Assembly: GCA_003133205.1 (NCBI GenBank)
Contig: PKWK01000140.1
Coordinates: 186 to 37,391 of the forward strand
Source of the DNA: Granulicella sp.
Lineage (GTDB): Bacteria; Acidobacteriota; Terriglobia; Terriglobales; Acidobacteriaceae
DNA: 37,206 nucleotides
Direction: 5' to 3'
Numbering within the stretch: the first letter of the stretch is position 1; each line of letters opens with the position of its first letter. Positions 16,009 through 22,994 of the stretch are shown one piece after another. Both the position numbers and the translations under genes were made by a program. Under the pieces are notes generated by a model. The model ran no database searches and was not told where the DNA came from. It saw nothing but the letters and a program-made list of their open reading frames with translations.

Positions 16009-19000
16009 ACCCTGGGGCCGTTCGCCAAAAGCCTGATCGATACGTTGAAGGCGGTGCAGGCGGGCTACTACGCAGAGAAGGTCGTTGACGACGGGTTGAA
16101 GAATCTCGGCCTCACCATTCTGGTGGCGGGAGTGTCGCTGATTCCTGTGGTGGGGCCGCTGGCGAGCGCAGGCATCCAGCTGTACCACGATGGAAAGGAC
16201 CTGGTCATCGCGTACGTCGAAAACGTGAATGTGCAAAACGCCGCTGGAGCCATCGGCTACACGCAGCGCATCGCCTCCTCGGAGGCGCTCGCCGACGCGC
16301 AATTCCGAACCCTGGTAGCTGCCGCGATGTTCCTGCCGACCGTGCCGGGAGCGGTGAACGATCTGCGCGCAGCGGGCATTAAGGTCATTCGTCGCGCCAC
16401 GCCAGCCACCCAGGCCGCGGCAGCCGAAGAAGCTGCGATGGCTGCCGGAACCAAGCCTGCTCTCGTCAGCACCGCGCCGGAGACGCCCGGATTCGCACCT
16501 GGACGCCAGGCCGCCACCGATCAGGAAGCCGCGCAGATGCTCAAGGACTTCATCGCGCGGCAGGATCGCCTCGGTGGTGTGGAGGAAGTGAAGGCCGAGA
16601 TCGATCTCGCGCGCAAAGCCGGCGTGCCCGAAGACACAATCAAGGCACTGACGAAGAATTTTTCGGAGACCGGCCTTCCGCTGCAGAACAAGGCCATCGC
16701 CACCGATCTGCTCAAGGCTCGCCTGGAGAAGCTGGGCTACGACCTGAGCATGACGGCGGAGGAGTTCAACACTCTGCAGGGCATCTCGGTTCGCGGCTCC
16801 GCCAAAGGCGCAGGTCTCACCCAGGCCGACTATGACTTCCTCCGCGCCAAGCTGGCCGCCGATCCGCAGTATCTCGACAAGCTGCCCAAGCGCGGCTACA
16901 TGACCGATTTCAGCCGAGACCCCTTTCATGGTCGTCTGCAGCCACAGGAGGGGTTCATTGGGGCGCTCGACGCCGAGAGCGCAGCCAGCCTGAAGAATGC
17001 GTTCCAGACCTGGGATACATCGTTGAACAACTCGCGCCAGTTGCAACAGTTTCAGCAGATGGTGCGCAACGGTGGGACGCCGGAGCAGGTGAAGGATATC
17101 GTCATGGAGTTGAAGGCCGATCCGCAGGCGATGCGCTCGTTGAAGACCGCACCGATGGAGGTTCGCGAGGCGTTCAACTGGGCCGAGAAGGCACTCGTCT
17201 ACGACGTGCATGATGCTGCTCTCATCGACTACGTAAAGTCGATAAGCAAAGACAATCAGGGCCGGGCTGCACCATGGTCGCAGCCCGGCGTCGAGGTGCG
17301 GGTGGACGACTTCCGCACACCGGGCGGCAACGGTGTGGGCGTCAACACCGACCGCGATTTTCGTGTGCTCTACAAGAACGCGAACGGAGAATGGCTGGAG
17401 GTTCCCAAGGAATACTGGCAGCAATATTCCACTGCGCAGTTTGCCAAGGCCAGCGGCTACACTCCGGCGAAGCTGCGTGAAATTGCGGCGCCGGAAGACA
17501 TCGCAGCCTGGGACAAGTGGGATTCCTCACATCATGGCGGCGAGACTGTTGAGCAGGCCATGGAAGACAAGTGGAAGGAGCTTCACCAGCAGCTCGGCAC
17601 CGACAAGGCCCACCCCGAGGCGAGCGTCGAGTTCTCTGACCAGGGAACGCGCGCCGGACGGCAGGCCCAGGTGGCCCAGAACATCAAGGACGTCAAGGCC
17701 GGCAACGCGATGCTGAAGGACGCGGAAGGCTTTGGCATGATGTACAACGAAAAAGCCGACGCCTACCTGAGGATGAAGAGCGCGCTGCACCCGGACGGCG
17801 ACAAGCTTGAAGCGATGGCCCAACTGAACAAGGGCATCGACATGCTCGGCGATGTGCGCAGCGGCTATGCGAAGTACTTCGAGAAATTTGGCCAGAAGCC
17901 GTCCTTCCCTCCGGTATCGTCGCGGCTCGAGGAGGGGGCAAAGGCAATTCAGAGCCTTGGTCCGTTCAACAAGACCATCACTGCCGAGCAGATCAGGGCG
18001 GTTGAAGACAAGTTGCGTGCCCTGGGCTACGGCGGCCCCACCGAAGCGCAGGTGCGTGCGCTGGGCTACACCGGCCCGTTCACTCCCGGCGACCCCATCC
18101 GAGGCTTCATCAAGGATCTTGACGGCCAGTTCGAGTTGCTGAAGACGATGAACCCGCCGATGGCACTGCCCGGCGTGGGAGCGGCGGTCCAGGGCGCGAA
18201 GCCGGGCGTTGCCGCTGCTACTCAGGCCGCCGCGGCATCGGGCTCGAGCACAGCTTTGGCGGGAACCGCTGCCAACGTGGTGAACCAGACAACGCCAGGA
18301 ACCTCTGCGCCTGCGACTCCAGCCAACCCTGTCATCGGCACCGGAGTTCGCCCCGGCGACTACACCGCGATGGACAGCATCGTACGTGACAAGCTGACCG
18401 CGGCCGGCCAGAATGCAGCAGCCTGGAAGGCGGTTCGTGTCTCCGGCGGTGCTGCGTTTTATACCTCGCCCGACGGCAAGTCCGCCGTGCGCGCGATTTT
18501 CAGCGGCGGCGGCATCGTCTTGGACACCGCGCCAAACACGGTCGCGATGCCTGGCATAGGCGGCGGAACCGCCCCCCCGGCGTCGACGCCGGTTCCCGGC
18601 GGCACGGCTCAGGACACCCCGCCGCCGGCCGCCTGCCCATCGGCCACCCAGGACTGCGCCGCGCTCCAGGAGGCCTATAACGAGGCCGTCGACGCCTACG
18701 ACGCCGCGAAGTCCGCTCTCGACGTGGCCAGGCAAAAGGTACAAGAGACCGCAGCCACAATGAACACCGCAGCCACCGCGCTGAGCCAGGCCCAGGCCGC
18801 GGCCAAGCAGCCCAACGATCCCGCGGTTGCTGCAGCACAGGCTTCCCTCAATATCGCCAAGCAGGAGGACGATGCAGCCGTTGCCGCGCAAACTGCCGCC
18901 AGCAACGCGCTCCAGGCCGCCACAGACAAGAGGCAAAAAGCTCAGGCCGCGCTCGAAGCCTGCGAGCAGAAAGACAAGCCCAAGTGCCCGCCGCCGGCCA

Positions 19001-20973
19001 CCAACGGCACCACGCAGACTCCGGGTGGAAATACGGTCGGCACAACGCCCACTCCGGGCGGCAACAATGGAGGCGCTACTGCTGGCGGCACCACACCTGC
19101 ACCCGCGCCGGGAGGCAACACGGTTGGGACTACCCCCGGCGGTATCGCACTGGTTTGCAAAAACTCCAACGACGACTGCGCCGAACTCGGGCGCCTCGCG
19201 TCTCAGGCGCAGATGGCGGAAATGCAGGCAAAGGACGTTCTGGATCATGTCAGTGACATGATTCGCCAGGCAGACTGGCTGCATCAGGACGCAATCAATC
19301 TGCACAATCAGGCCGACCAGGCCATCAAGATGAGCGCGGGCTATGCCAAGGACAAACTGGATATGGCTCTGTCGCAGCAGTACCTGACTGAATTCCAGAA
19401 TCTCCAAAAGGCGGGGGACGCCAAAGAACAGGAGTCACAAGATCTGCGGGCCAAGGCAAATGGAGCCCAGGCAGCATACGACGCTGCGAAAGCGGCTGCG
19501 GCCGCAGCATTCAAAGCCTTCCACGACTGCCTGTCTCTGCCGCCCTGTCCACAAGCGACCACAGGCGGCATGACCACCGGCGGAACCACGACCGGTGGCA
19601 ACACAACCGGCGGAGTTACGACCGGTGGAACATCGACCGGAGGCTTCTCCGACTGCCCTGCGGCGCAGTCTGCCCTCGACGAGGCAAACTTCCTCCACGG
19701 AGAGGCTGCCAAGGATGCAGCTTATGCTCAGCAGGCTCTGTTGCGTGGAGACGGCGCGACTGCCCAGAGTTATTTCCTCAACGCCAGACTGGAGGAAAGC
19801 GCAGCTCAACGCTGGGAACAACTGGCTGCCTACAATCTGCAAAAGTGTCATGAACACCCGGCGACCGCCATGGGCACCGGAACTACCGGAACGGGCGTCG
19901 CACCCGGCACAGCCGCGACTGGCACCACTCCCGCGACCGGCACGACGCCCACGCATGGCACTGGTACCACCACCCCGGCACCTGGTGGCACAGGCACGCC
20001 GGCCGGCGGAACGGCGACCGATACTCCGCAACCTACGGAAAGCGTCTCTGCCTGCGCAGCCAGCGACCCCACCTGCGCAAAGCCGAACGATTGCACCGGC
20101 GGCTCGTGCATGAACGTCGCCGACCTATGCAAGTACGCCGCCTGCGCCGTGTCCAACTTCATCCAGTCGCTCTACCAGACGATGATGCTATCCGCTCCCA
20201 TCCGCAACCAGGGAACCGCCTCGGTTCCGCGTCGCTCGAACTTCACCAACGCCGCATACAGCGGCGCGCCCGCCCGCATGCTGCCCATCTCCGCTGACCT
20301 CACGCTGCCCGTGCTGGCTTCGCCCGCGTTTGCCGCCGGAGCGCAGAGCGGCCAGGCGCCGGATGTCTCCATCGTCTCCACCGGCAACTCCAGCGGCGAA
20401 GCCTTCCAACTCCAGGTCCGCGACCCCTCCGGCCAGACCAAGACTGCATCGCTGCCCGAGGGCACCGTGCTCGTGCCTACCAATCCCGGCTCCGAGAAGC
20501 CAGCCGCAGCGCGCGGTACCGCCGGCTTGCTGACGCAACAGATGTCCGGGTTCTGCCTGCAGTTCGCCAGACTGCCCCCGGCCGCCGGCATGGTCTACAA
20601 GATCGCCAGCCCTGCCATGCAGCAGAGCTTCGCTCCGCTGAAACAAGTGCTGCAGGCCGGCCGCGTACTCGCTGAAAAAGGCAAGCTCCACCCCAACAGC
20701 GAACCCAACGCCTACGCCGACTCCATCCGCCAATACGCCGTCTGGTCCAAGCAGGAAGGTTGGGACGAGAAGAAGTTCGGCGACGAGTTCGTGGACCGCA
20801 CGAAGAAGAACGCGGAGGCGAGGAACGTGAAGTGGACGCCAGTGATCGAACAGGCGCTACGCAGTGCCGTACCCGGCCGCTGGGCTGACATTACCCAGCT
20901 GCTTAATCTCGCCCAAAGCTGGCAGAAGACTCCGCAGCAGCTGCAGCGCCAGGGGGCCGGCGTTTCGCCTTAG
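16009..20973 (+). CDS. Giant secreted protein, C-terminal part (frameshifted continuation)
   Basis: The frame is open from 15718, but clear coding character begins near 16010 (LGPFAKSLIDTLKAVQ); no convincing start codon or Shine-Dalgarno sequence is present. Order of parts: a helical region with one hydrophobic stretch (SLIPVVGPLASAGIQLY, about 16135-16185); a long Ala/Lys/Glu helical region; a mixed segment with VNTDRDFRVLYKNANGEW (about 17342-17395); three helical modules bounded by cysteines (18631-18994, 19156-19551, 19655-19853) separated by Gly/Thr/Asn linkers; a cysteine cluster (20050-20150); and a C-terminal module (about 20370-20935) homologous to the small protein encoded next door on the other strand. 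No catalytic motif was recognised. It ends at TAG, and the last bases overlap the neighbour's stop codon. Confidence 0.7.
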   Translation, partial: TLGPFAKSLIDTLKAVQAGYYAEKVVDDGLKNLGLTILVAGVSLIPVVGPLASAGIQLYHDGKDLVIAYVENVNVQNAAGAIGYTQRIASSEALADAQFRTLVAAAMFLPTVPGAVNDLRAAGIKVIRRATPATQAAAAEEAAMAAGTKPALVSTAPETPGFAPGRQAATDQEAAQMLKDFIARQDRLGGVEEVKAEIDLARKAGVPEDTIKALTKNFSETGLPLQNKAIATDLLKARLEKLGYDLSMTAEEFNTLQGISVRGSAKGAGLTQADYDFLRAKLAADPQYLDKLPKRGYMTDFSRDPFHGRLQPQEGFIGALDAESAASLKNAFQTWDTSLNNSRQLQQFQQMVRNGGTPEQVKDIVMELKADPQAMRSLKTAPMEVREAFNWAEKALVYDVHDAALIDYVKSISKDNQGRAAPWSQPGVEVRVDDFRTPGGNGVGVNTDRDFRVLYKNANGEWLEVPKEYWQQYSTAQFAKASGYTPAKLREIAAPEDIAAWDKWDSSHHGGETVEQAMEDKWKELHQQLGTDKAHPEASVEFSDQGTRAGRQAQVAQNIKDVKAGNAMLKDAEGFGMMYNEKADAYLRMKSALHPDGDKLEAMAQLNKGIDMLGDVRSGYAKYFEKFGQKPSFPPVSSRLEEGAKAIQSLGPFNKTITAEQIRAVEDKLRALGYGGPTEAQVRALGYTGPFTPGDPIRGFIKDLDGQFELLKTMNPPMALPGVGAAVQGAKPGVAAATQAAAASGSSTALAGTAANVVNQTTPGTSAPATPANPVIGTGVRPGDYTAMDSIVRDKLTAAGQNAAAWKAVRVSGGAAFYTSPDGKSAVRAIFSGGGIVLDTAPNTVAMPGIGGGTAPPASTPVPGGTAQDTPPPAACPSATQDCAALQEAYNEAVDAYDAAKSALDVARQKVQETAATMNTAATALSQAQAAAKQPNDPAVAAAQASLNIAKQEDDAAVAAQTAASNALQAATDKRQKAQAALEACEQKDKPKCPPPATNGTTQTPGGNTVGTTPTPGGNNGGATAGGTTPAPAPGGNTVGTTPGGIALVCKNSNDDCAELGRLASQAQMAEMQAKDVLDHVSDMIRQADWLHQDAINLHNQADQAIKMSAGYAKDKLDMALSQQYLTEFQNLQKAGDAKEQESQDLRAKANGAQAAYDAAKAAAAAAFKAFHDCLSLPPCPQATTGGMTTGGTTTGGNTTGGVTTGGTSTGGFSDCPAAQSALDEANFLHGEAAKDAAYAQQALLRGDGATAQSYFLNARLEESAAQRWEQLAAYNLQKCHEHPATAMGTGTTGTGVAPGTAATGTTPATGTTPTHGTGTTTPAPGGTGTPAGGTATDTPQPTESVSACAASDPTCAKPNDCTGGSCMNVADLCKYAACAVSNFIQSLYQTMMLSAPIRNQGTASVPRRSNFTNAAYSGAPARMLPISADLTLPVLASPAFAAGAQSGQAPDVSIVSTGNSSGEAFQLQVRDPSGQTKTASLPEGTVLVPTNPGSEKPAAARGTAGLLTQQMSGFCLQFARLPPAAGMVYKIASPAMQQSFAPLKQVLQAGRVLAEKGKLHPNSEPNAYADSIRQYAVWSKQEGWDEKKFGDEFVDRTKKNAEARNVKWTPVIEQALRSAVPGRWADITQLLNLAQSWQKTPQQLQRQGAGVSP
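19562..19640. repeat. 15-bp tandem repeats encoding TTGGx
   Basis: Five or so copies of a 15-base unit (ACCACCGGCGGAACC-like) encode the pentapeptide TTGG followed by Met, Thr, Asn, Val or Thr. It is an in-frame linker between two helical modules of the giant protein. Copy-number change would not alter the frame. Confidence 0.8.
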
Positions 20974-21677
20974 TTGAGTACCTTCTGCACCGCGCCCCAG
21001 AGATTCTGCCCCGCGGTCTCCGTCGACTTCTCCGCGTTCTTGTCCCACTTCATGTTCTTTGCTTCGTAGTTCTTGTGGACCAGCAACTTGTACTCATCCA
21101 TGAACTGCTTCTGGCTCAACTTCTCGATCTTTGTCCACAGCGAATACTGAATAATGCTATCCATATTGCTGTTGGGCGGAGGCACTAACGCACCGGTCTG
21201 CATCATCGAGAAGACCTTGTCGACGATTGGCCGGTTCGCCCCCAACTGCTGCTGATCTTCCACCGCGCCGAAGCGGTACTCCGTCTTGGGATGCGGCGCC
21301 AGCTTGTGCAGCTCCACACAATACGACCGGCGATCGACCTCCGCCTCGCCCGCAGTTGGCGGGACGGCCGGCCCAGCGGCCAGCACCGAACCCGCCGGCA
21401 CACGAATCATTCCGCCCATCGAAATCATCTTTTGGAAATCCTTCAGCGGAGGAATGCCGCCGGTGAGCAGGCTGATCACGACCTTCTCCGTGGAGCCATG
21501 CGGCCCGAAGATCGTTCCGTCGGTGATGATGAAGTACAGCGCACACTGTCCGTCATTCCGTATCTGCAGATGCAGCGCATTCCCCGTCGACGTGCCCGGT
21601 GTAACTCGTATCGAAAATAATTGCTTGCAAACTGTGTGTACTAGTTGTACTAATACACACGTGACACCTTTCCTCAT
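20970..21677 (-). CDS. Unknown protein sharing the giant protein's C-terminal module
   Basis: I do not recognise this protein of about 235 residues. From about residue 28 it aligns with the C-terminus of the giant protein: GNALHLQIRNDG matches GEAFQLQVRDPSG. The last 62 residues align without gaps at 23 identities by hand count (DSIIQYSLWTKIE with DSIRQYAVWSKQE; NYEAKNMKW with NAEARNVKW). The two genes are tail to tail and their stop codons overlap. The first 25 or so residues are read from DNA that is the gntR promoter and operator on the other strand. The gene may therefore have lost its original 5' end when the gntR-ABC block came to lie there; alternatively MRKGVTCVLVQLVHTVC is a poor signal peptide. 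The start codon is uncertain. Confidence 0.6.
   Translation of the reverse strand: MRKGVTCVLVQLVHTVCKQLFSIRVTPGTSTGNALHLQIRNDGQCALYFIITDGTIFGPHGSTEKVVISLLTGGIPPLKDFQKMISMGGMIRVPAGSVLAAGPAVPPTAGEAEVDRRSYCVELHKLAPHPKTEYRFGAVEDQQQLGANRPIVDKVFSMMQTGALVPPPNSNMDSIIQYSLWTKIEKLSQKQFMDEYKLLVHKNYEAKNMKWDKNAEKSTETAGQNLWGAVQKVLN
21625..21653 (+). promoter_or_regulatory. gntR promoter (leaderless)
   Basis: TTGCAA (21625-21630) and TACTAA (21648-21653) are separated by 17 bases. The expected transcription start falls at about 21660-21661, directly on the GTG start codon, so the mRNA would be leaderless. No Shine-Dalgarno sequence exists upstream of the GTG. Confidence 0.6.
21634..21660. promoter_or_regulatory. 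Palindromic operator for the YtrA-like repressor
   Basis: This is a 27-base palindrome: GTGTGTACTAGT, a 3-base centre TGT, then ACTAATACACAC, with one mismatched pair. The GTGTA/TACAC half-sites are 13 bases apart, which is the spacing I recall for the YtrA operator of Bacillus. It spans the spacer, the -10 element and the transcription start of gntR, so binding would block the promoter. This indicates autoregulation. Confidence 0.75.
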
Positions 21678-22065
21678 CACGCTTCAACCCGGCCTGCCCC
21701 TCTCGGACCAGATCGTCTACGCCGCCAAGCGGGCGATCATCTCCGGGCAGATGCGTCCGGGCGAGCCCTTTCCTTCGGTGCGCGCGCTCTCCAGAGAACT
21801 TCGCATCAATCCCAACACGGCGCACAAGGCAGTGACCGAGCTGATCAACGCGGGGCTGCTGGTGATGCATCCGGGTGTCGGCACGCTGGTGGCCACGCCG
21901 CCCGACGCCACCGCCGAGGAACGCACCCGGCTGCTGGGCCGCCAGATCGAAGAGTTGGTGGTCGAGGCGCGCCGGCTTGGCGTCGACCAGGAAGAGCTTC
22001 TCCGTTCCATCGCGAAACAGTACAAGCTGCTCACACCCGCTGTTGGAGGTCAGGCCCGCCGATGA
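21661..22065 (+). CDS. GntR-family transcriptional repressor, YtrA subfamily
   Basis: This 134-residue protein has an N-terminal winged helix-turn-helix (residues 8-75; PLSDQIVYAAKRAIISGQ, then PFPSVRALSRELRINPNTAHKA and GVGTLVATPP) and only a short C-terminal helix for dimerisation. That is the YtrA-subfamily layout. These repressors control adjacent ABC transporters and often respond to cell-wall antibiotics or envelope stress. The GTG at 21661 is chosen because it opens right after the promoter and gives the family-typical N-terminus; longer upstream frames run through the operator. Its stop overlaps the ATPase start (ATGA). The operator on the promoter predicts autoregulation of the three-gene unit. 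Confidence 0.88.
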   Translation: MTPFLITLQPGLPLSDQIVYAAKRAIISGQMRPGEPFPSVRALSRELRINPNTAHKAVTELINAGLLVMHPGVGTLVATPPDATAEERTRLLGRQIEELVVEARRLGVDQEELLRSIAKQYKLLTPAVGGQARR

Positions 22066-22835
22066 TCGTTCCGTCGATTGCCACTCACGCACTCACACGC
22101 AACTACGGGGCGCACCCAGCGCTCAAAGACGTGACGCTCTCTGTAGAGCCCGGCTCCGTGTATGCTCTGGTCGGCCCAAATGGCGCGGGAAAGACGACGC
22201 TGATCCAACTGATCATGAACCTGCAGGCCGCCACGTCGGGAAATGCGGAGGTGCTCGGCATGCCCTCAGGCAAGATTCGCGGCGCGGCGCTGAACCGCAT
22301 CGGCTATGTCTCGGAGAACCAGGAACTGCCGCTCTGGATGACGGTGGGCGGCATGCTCGATTATCTGCGGCCGTTCTATCCCACGTGGGATATGGGGCTC
22401 GAGCGACAGCTTCTCGCCGACTTTGCCCTGCCGCTCGATCGCAAGCTCAAACACCTCTCGCGTGGCATGAGGATGAAGGCGGCATTTCTCAGCGCGCTCA
22501 GCTACCGGCCCGCGCTGCTGGTGCTTGACGAGCCGTTTTCCGGCCTCGATCCGCTGGTGCGCGACGAACTGATCCAGGGCTTGCTCGACCGCATCGGGGA
22601 GACCACTATCTTCCTCTCCTCGCACGATCTGGCAGAGATTGAAAGCTTCGCCAGCCATGTCGGCTATCTGGAGCAAGGCAGCCTGCTCTTCTCCGAGGAG
22701 ATGACGGCGCTCTCCAACCGTTTTCGCCGCGTTGAATTCCAGGTCGATCCCGCCACAACGATTCCGCCGAAGTTGCCCGCTGCGTGGCTCGGGGTCGAGC
22801 AGGCCGGCTCGCTCGTCCGGTTCACCCACTCCTAG
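22062..22835 (+). CDS. ABC transporter ATP-binding protein (ends at in-frame amber codon)
   Basis: This ABC ATPase has Walker A GPNGAGKTT (38-46), signature LSRGMRMK, Walker B LLVLDEPFSGLD and switch motif LSSHDLAEIE. It has the usual C-terminal extension of GntR-associated exporters. The ORF stops at TAG 22833-22835 after 257 residues. The same frame continues open for 52 more codons with sequence that looks like the family's normal C-terminus, and its TGA overlaps the permease ATG in an ATGA quartet. The ancestral gene therefore almost certainly ran to 22994 (310 residues). The nucleotide-binding domain is complete, so the shortened protein may still fold. It is coupled to gntR (ATGA) and partners the downstream permease. 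Confidence 0.87.
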   Translation: MIVPSIATHALTRNYGAHPALKDVTLSVEPGSVYALVGPNGAGKTTLIQLIMNLQAATSGNAEVLGMPSGKIRGAALNRIGYVSENQELPLWMTVGGMLDYLRPFYPTWDMGLERQLLADFALPLDRKLKHLSRGMRMKAAFLSALSYRPALLVLDEPFSGLDPLVRDELIQGLLDRIGETTIFLSSHDLAEIESFASHVGYLEQGSLLFSEEMTALSNRFRRVEFQVDPATTIPPKLPAAWLGVEQAGSLVRFTHS

Positions 22836-22994
22836 TTTCGCTCGGACTTAGAAGCGATCGCACAGGTTGAAGCGCTCTTCCCAACCGCCGGCAACGTCGA
22901 GTTCGTGCCTCTCTCGCTGCGGTCCATCTTCCTCGCCAACGCGCGATCCCAGGGCGCCCTGCGAGCCACATCGAATTCGGGAGTCCACGCATGA
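22836..22994 (+). pseudogene. In-frame C-terminal tail of the ABC ATPase after the TAG
   Basis: This continues in the same frame as the ATPase. It encodes 52 residues including FRSDLEAIAQVEALFPTAG and VEFVPLSLRSIFLANARS, matching the usual end of such ATPases. Its TGA (22992-22994) overlaps the ATG of the permease. It has no start codon or ribosome site of its own, so it is expressed only if the TAG is read through, is an error, or reverts (for example from CAG). Confidence 0.7.

Noticed and set aside
16108..16230. Polymorphic toxin with a pre-toxin hydrophobic segment in the giant protein
   Set aside because: There is one hydrophobic stretch (SLIPVVGPLASAGIQLY) but no recognisable toxin domain at the C-terminus and no immunity-like small gene immediately downstream in the same direction.
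17527..19407. A 626-codon open frame on the minus strand inside the giant gene (also one at 15985-17424)
   Set aside because: The opposite frame has clear helical and linker periodicity, whereas these translations are Arg/Gly/Leu-rich with no domain or ribosome site. They are shadows of high-GC coding.
19562..19640. Tandem repeats considered as a CRISPR array
   Set aside because: The unit is 15 bases with no spacers and encodes an in-frame TTGGx linker.
20719..21161. DNA-level inverted duplication that could drive inversion between the two module genes
   Set aside because: The similarity is visible only at protein level (about 37 percent identity by hand count). The nucleotide sequences do not form a long inverted repeat.
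22833..22835. Reassignment of TAG to an amino acid in this organism
   Set aside because: TAG is the natural stop of UPF0182, ccmB and both giant genes here, so general recoding is unlikely.
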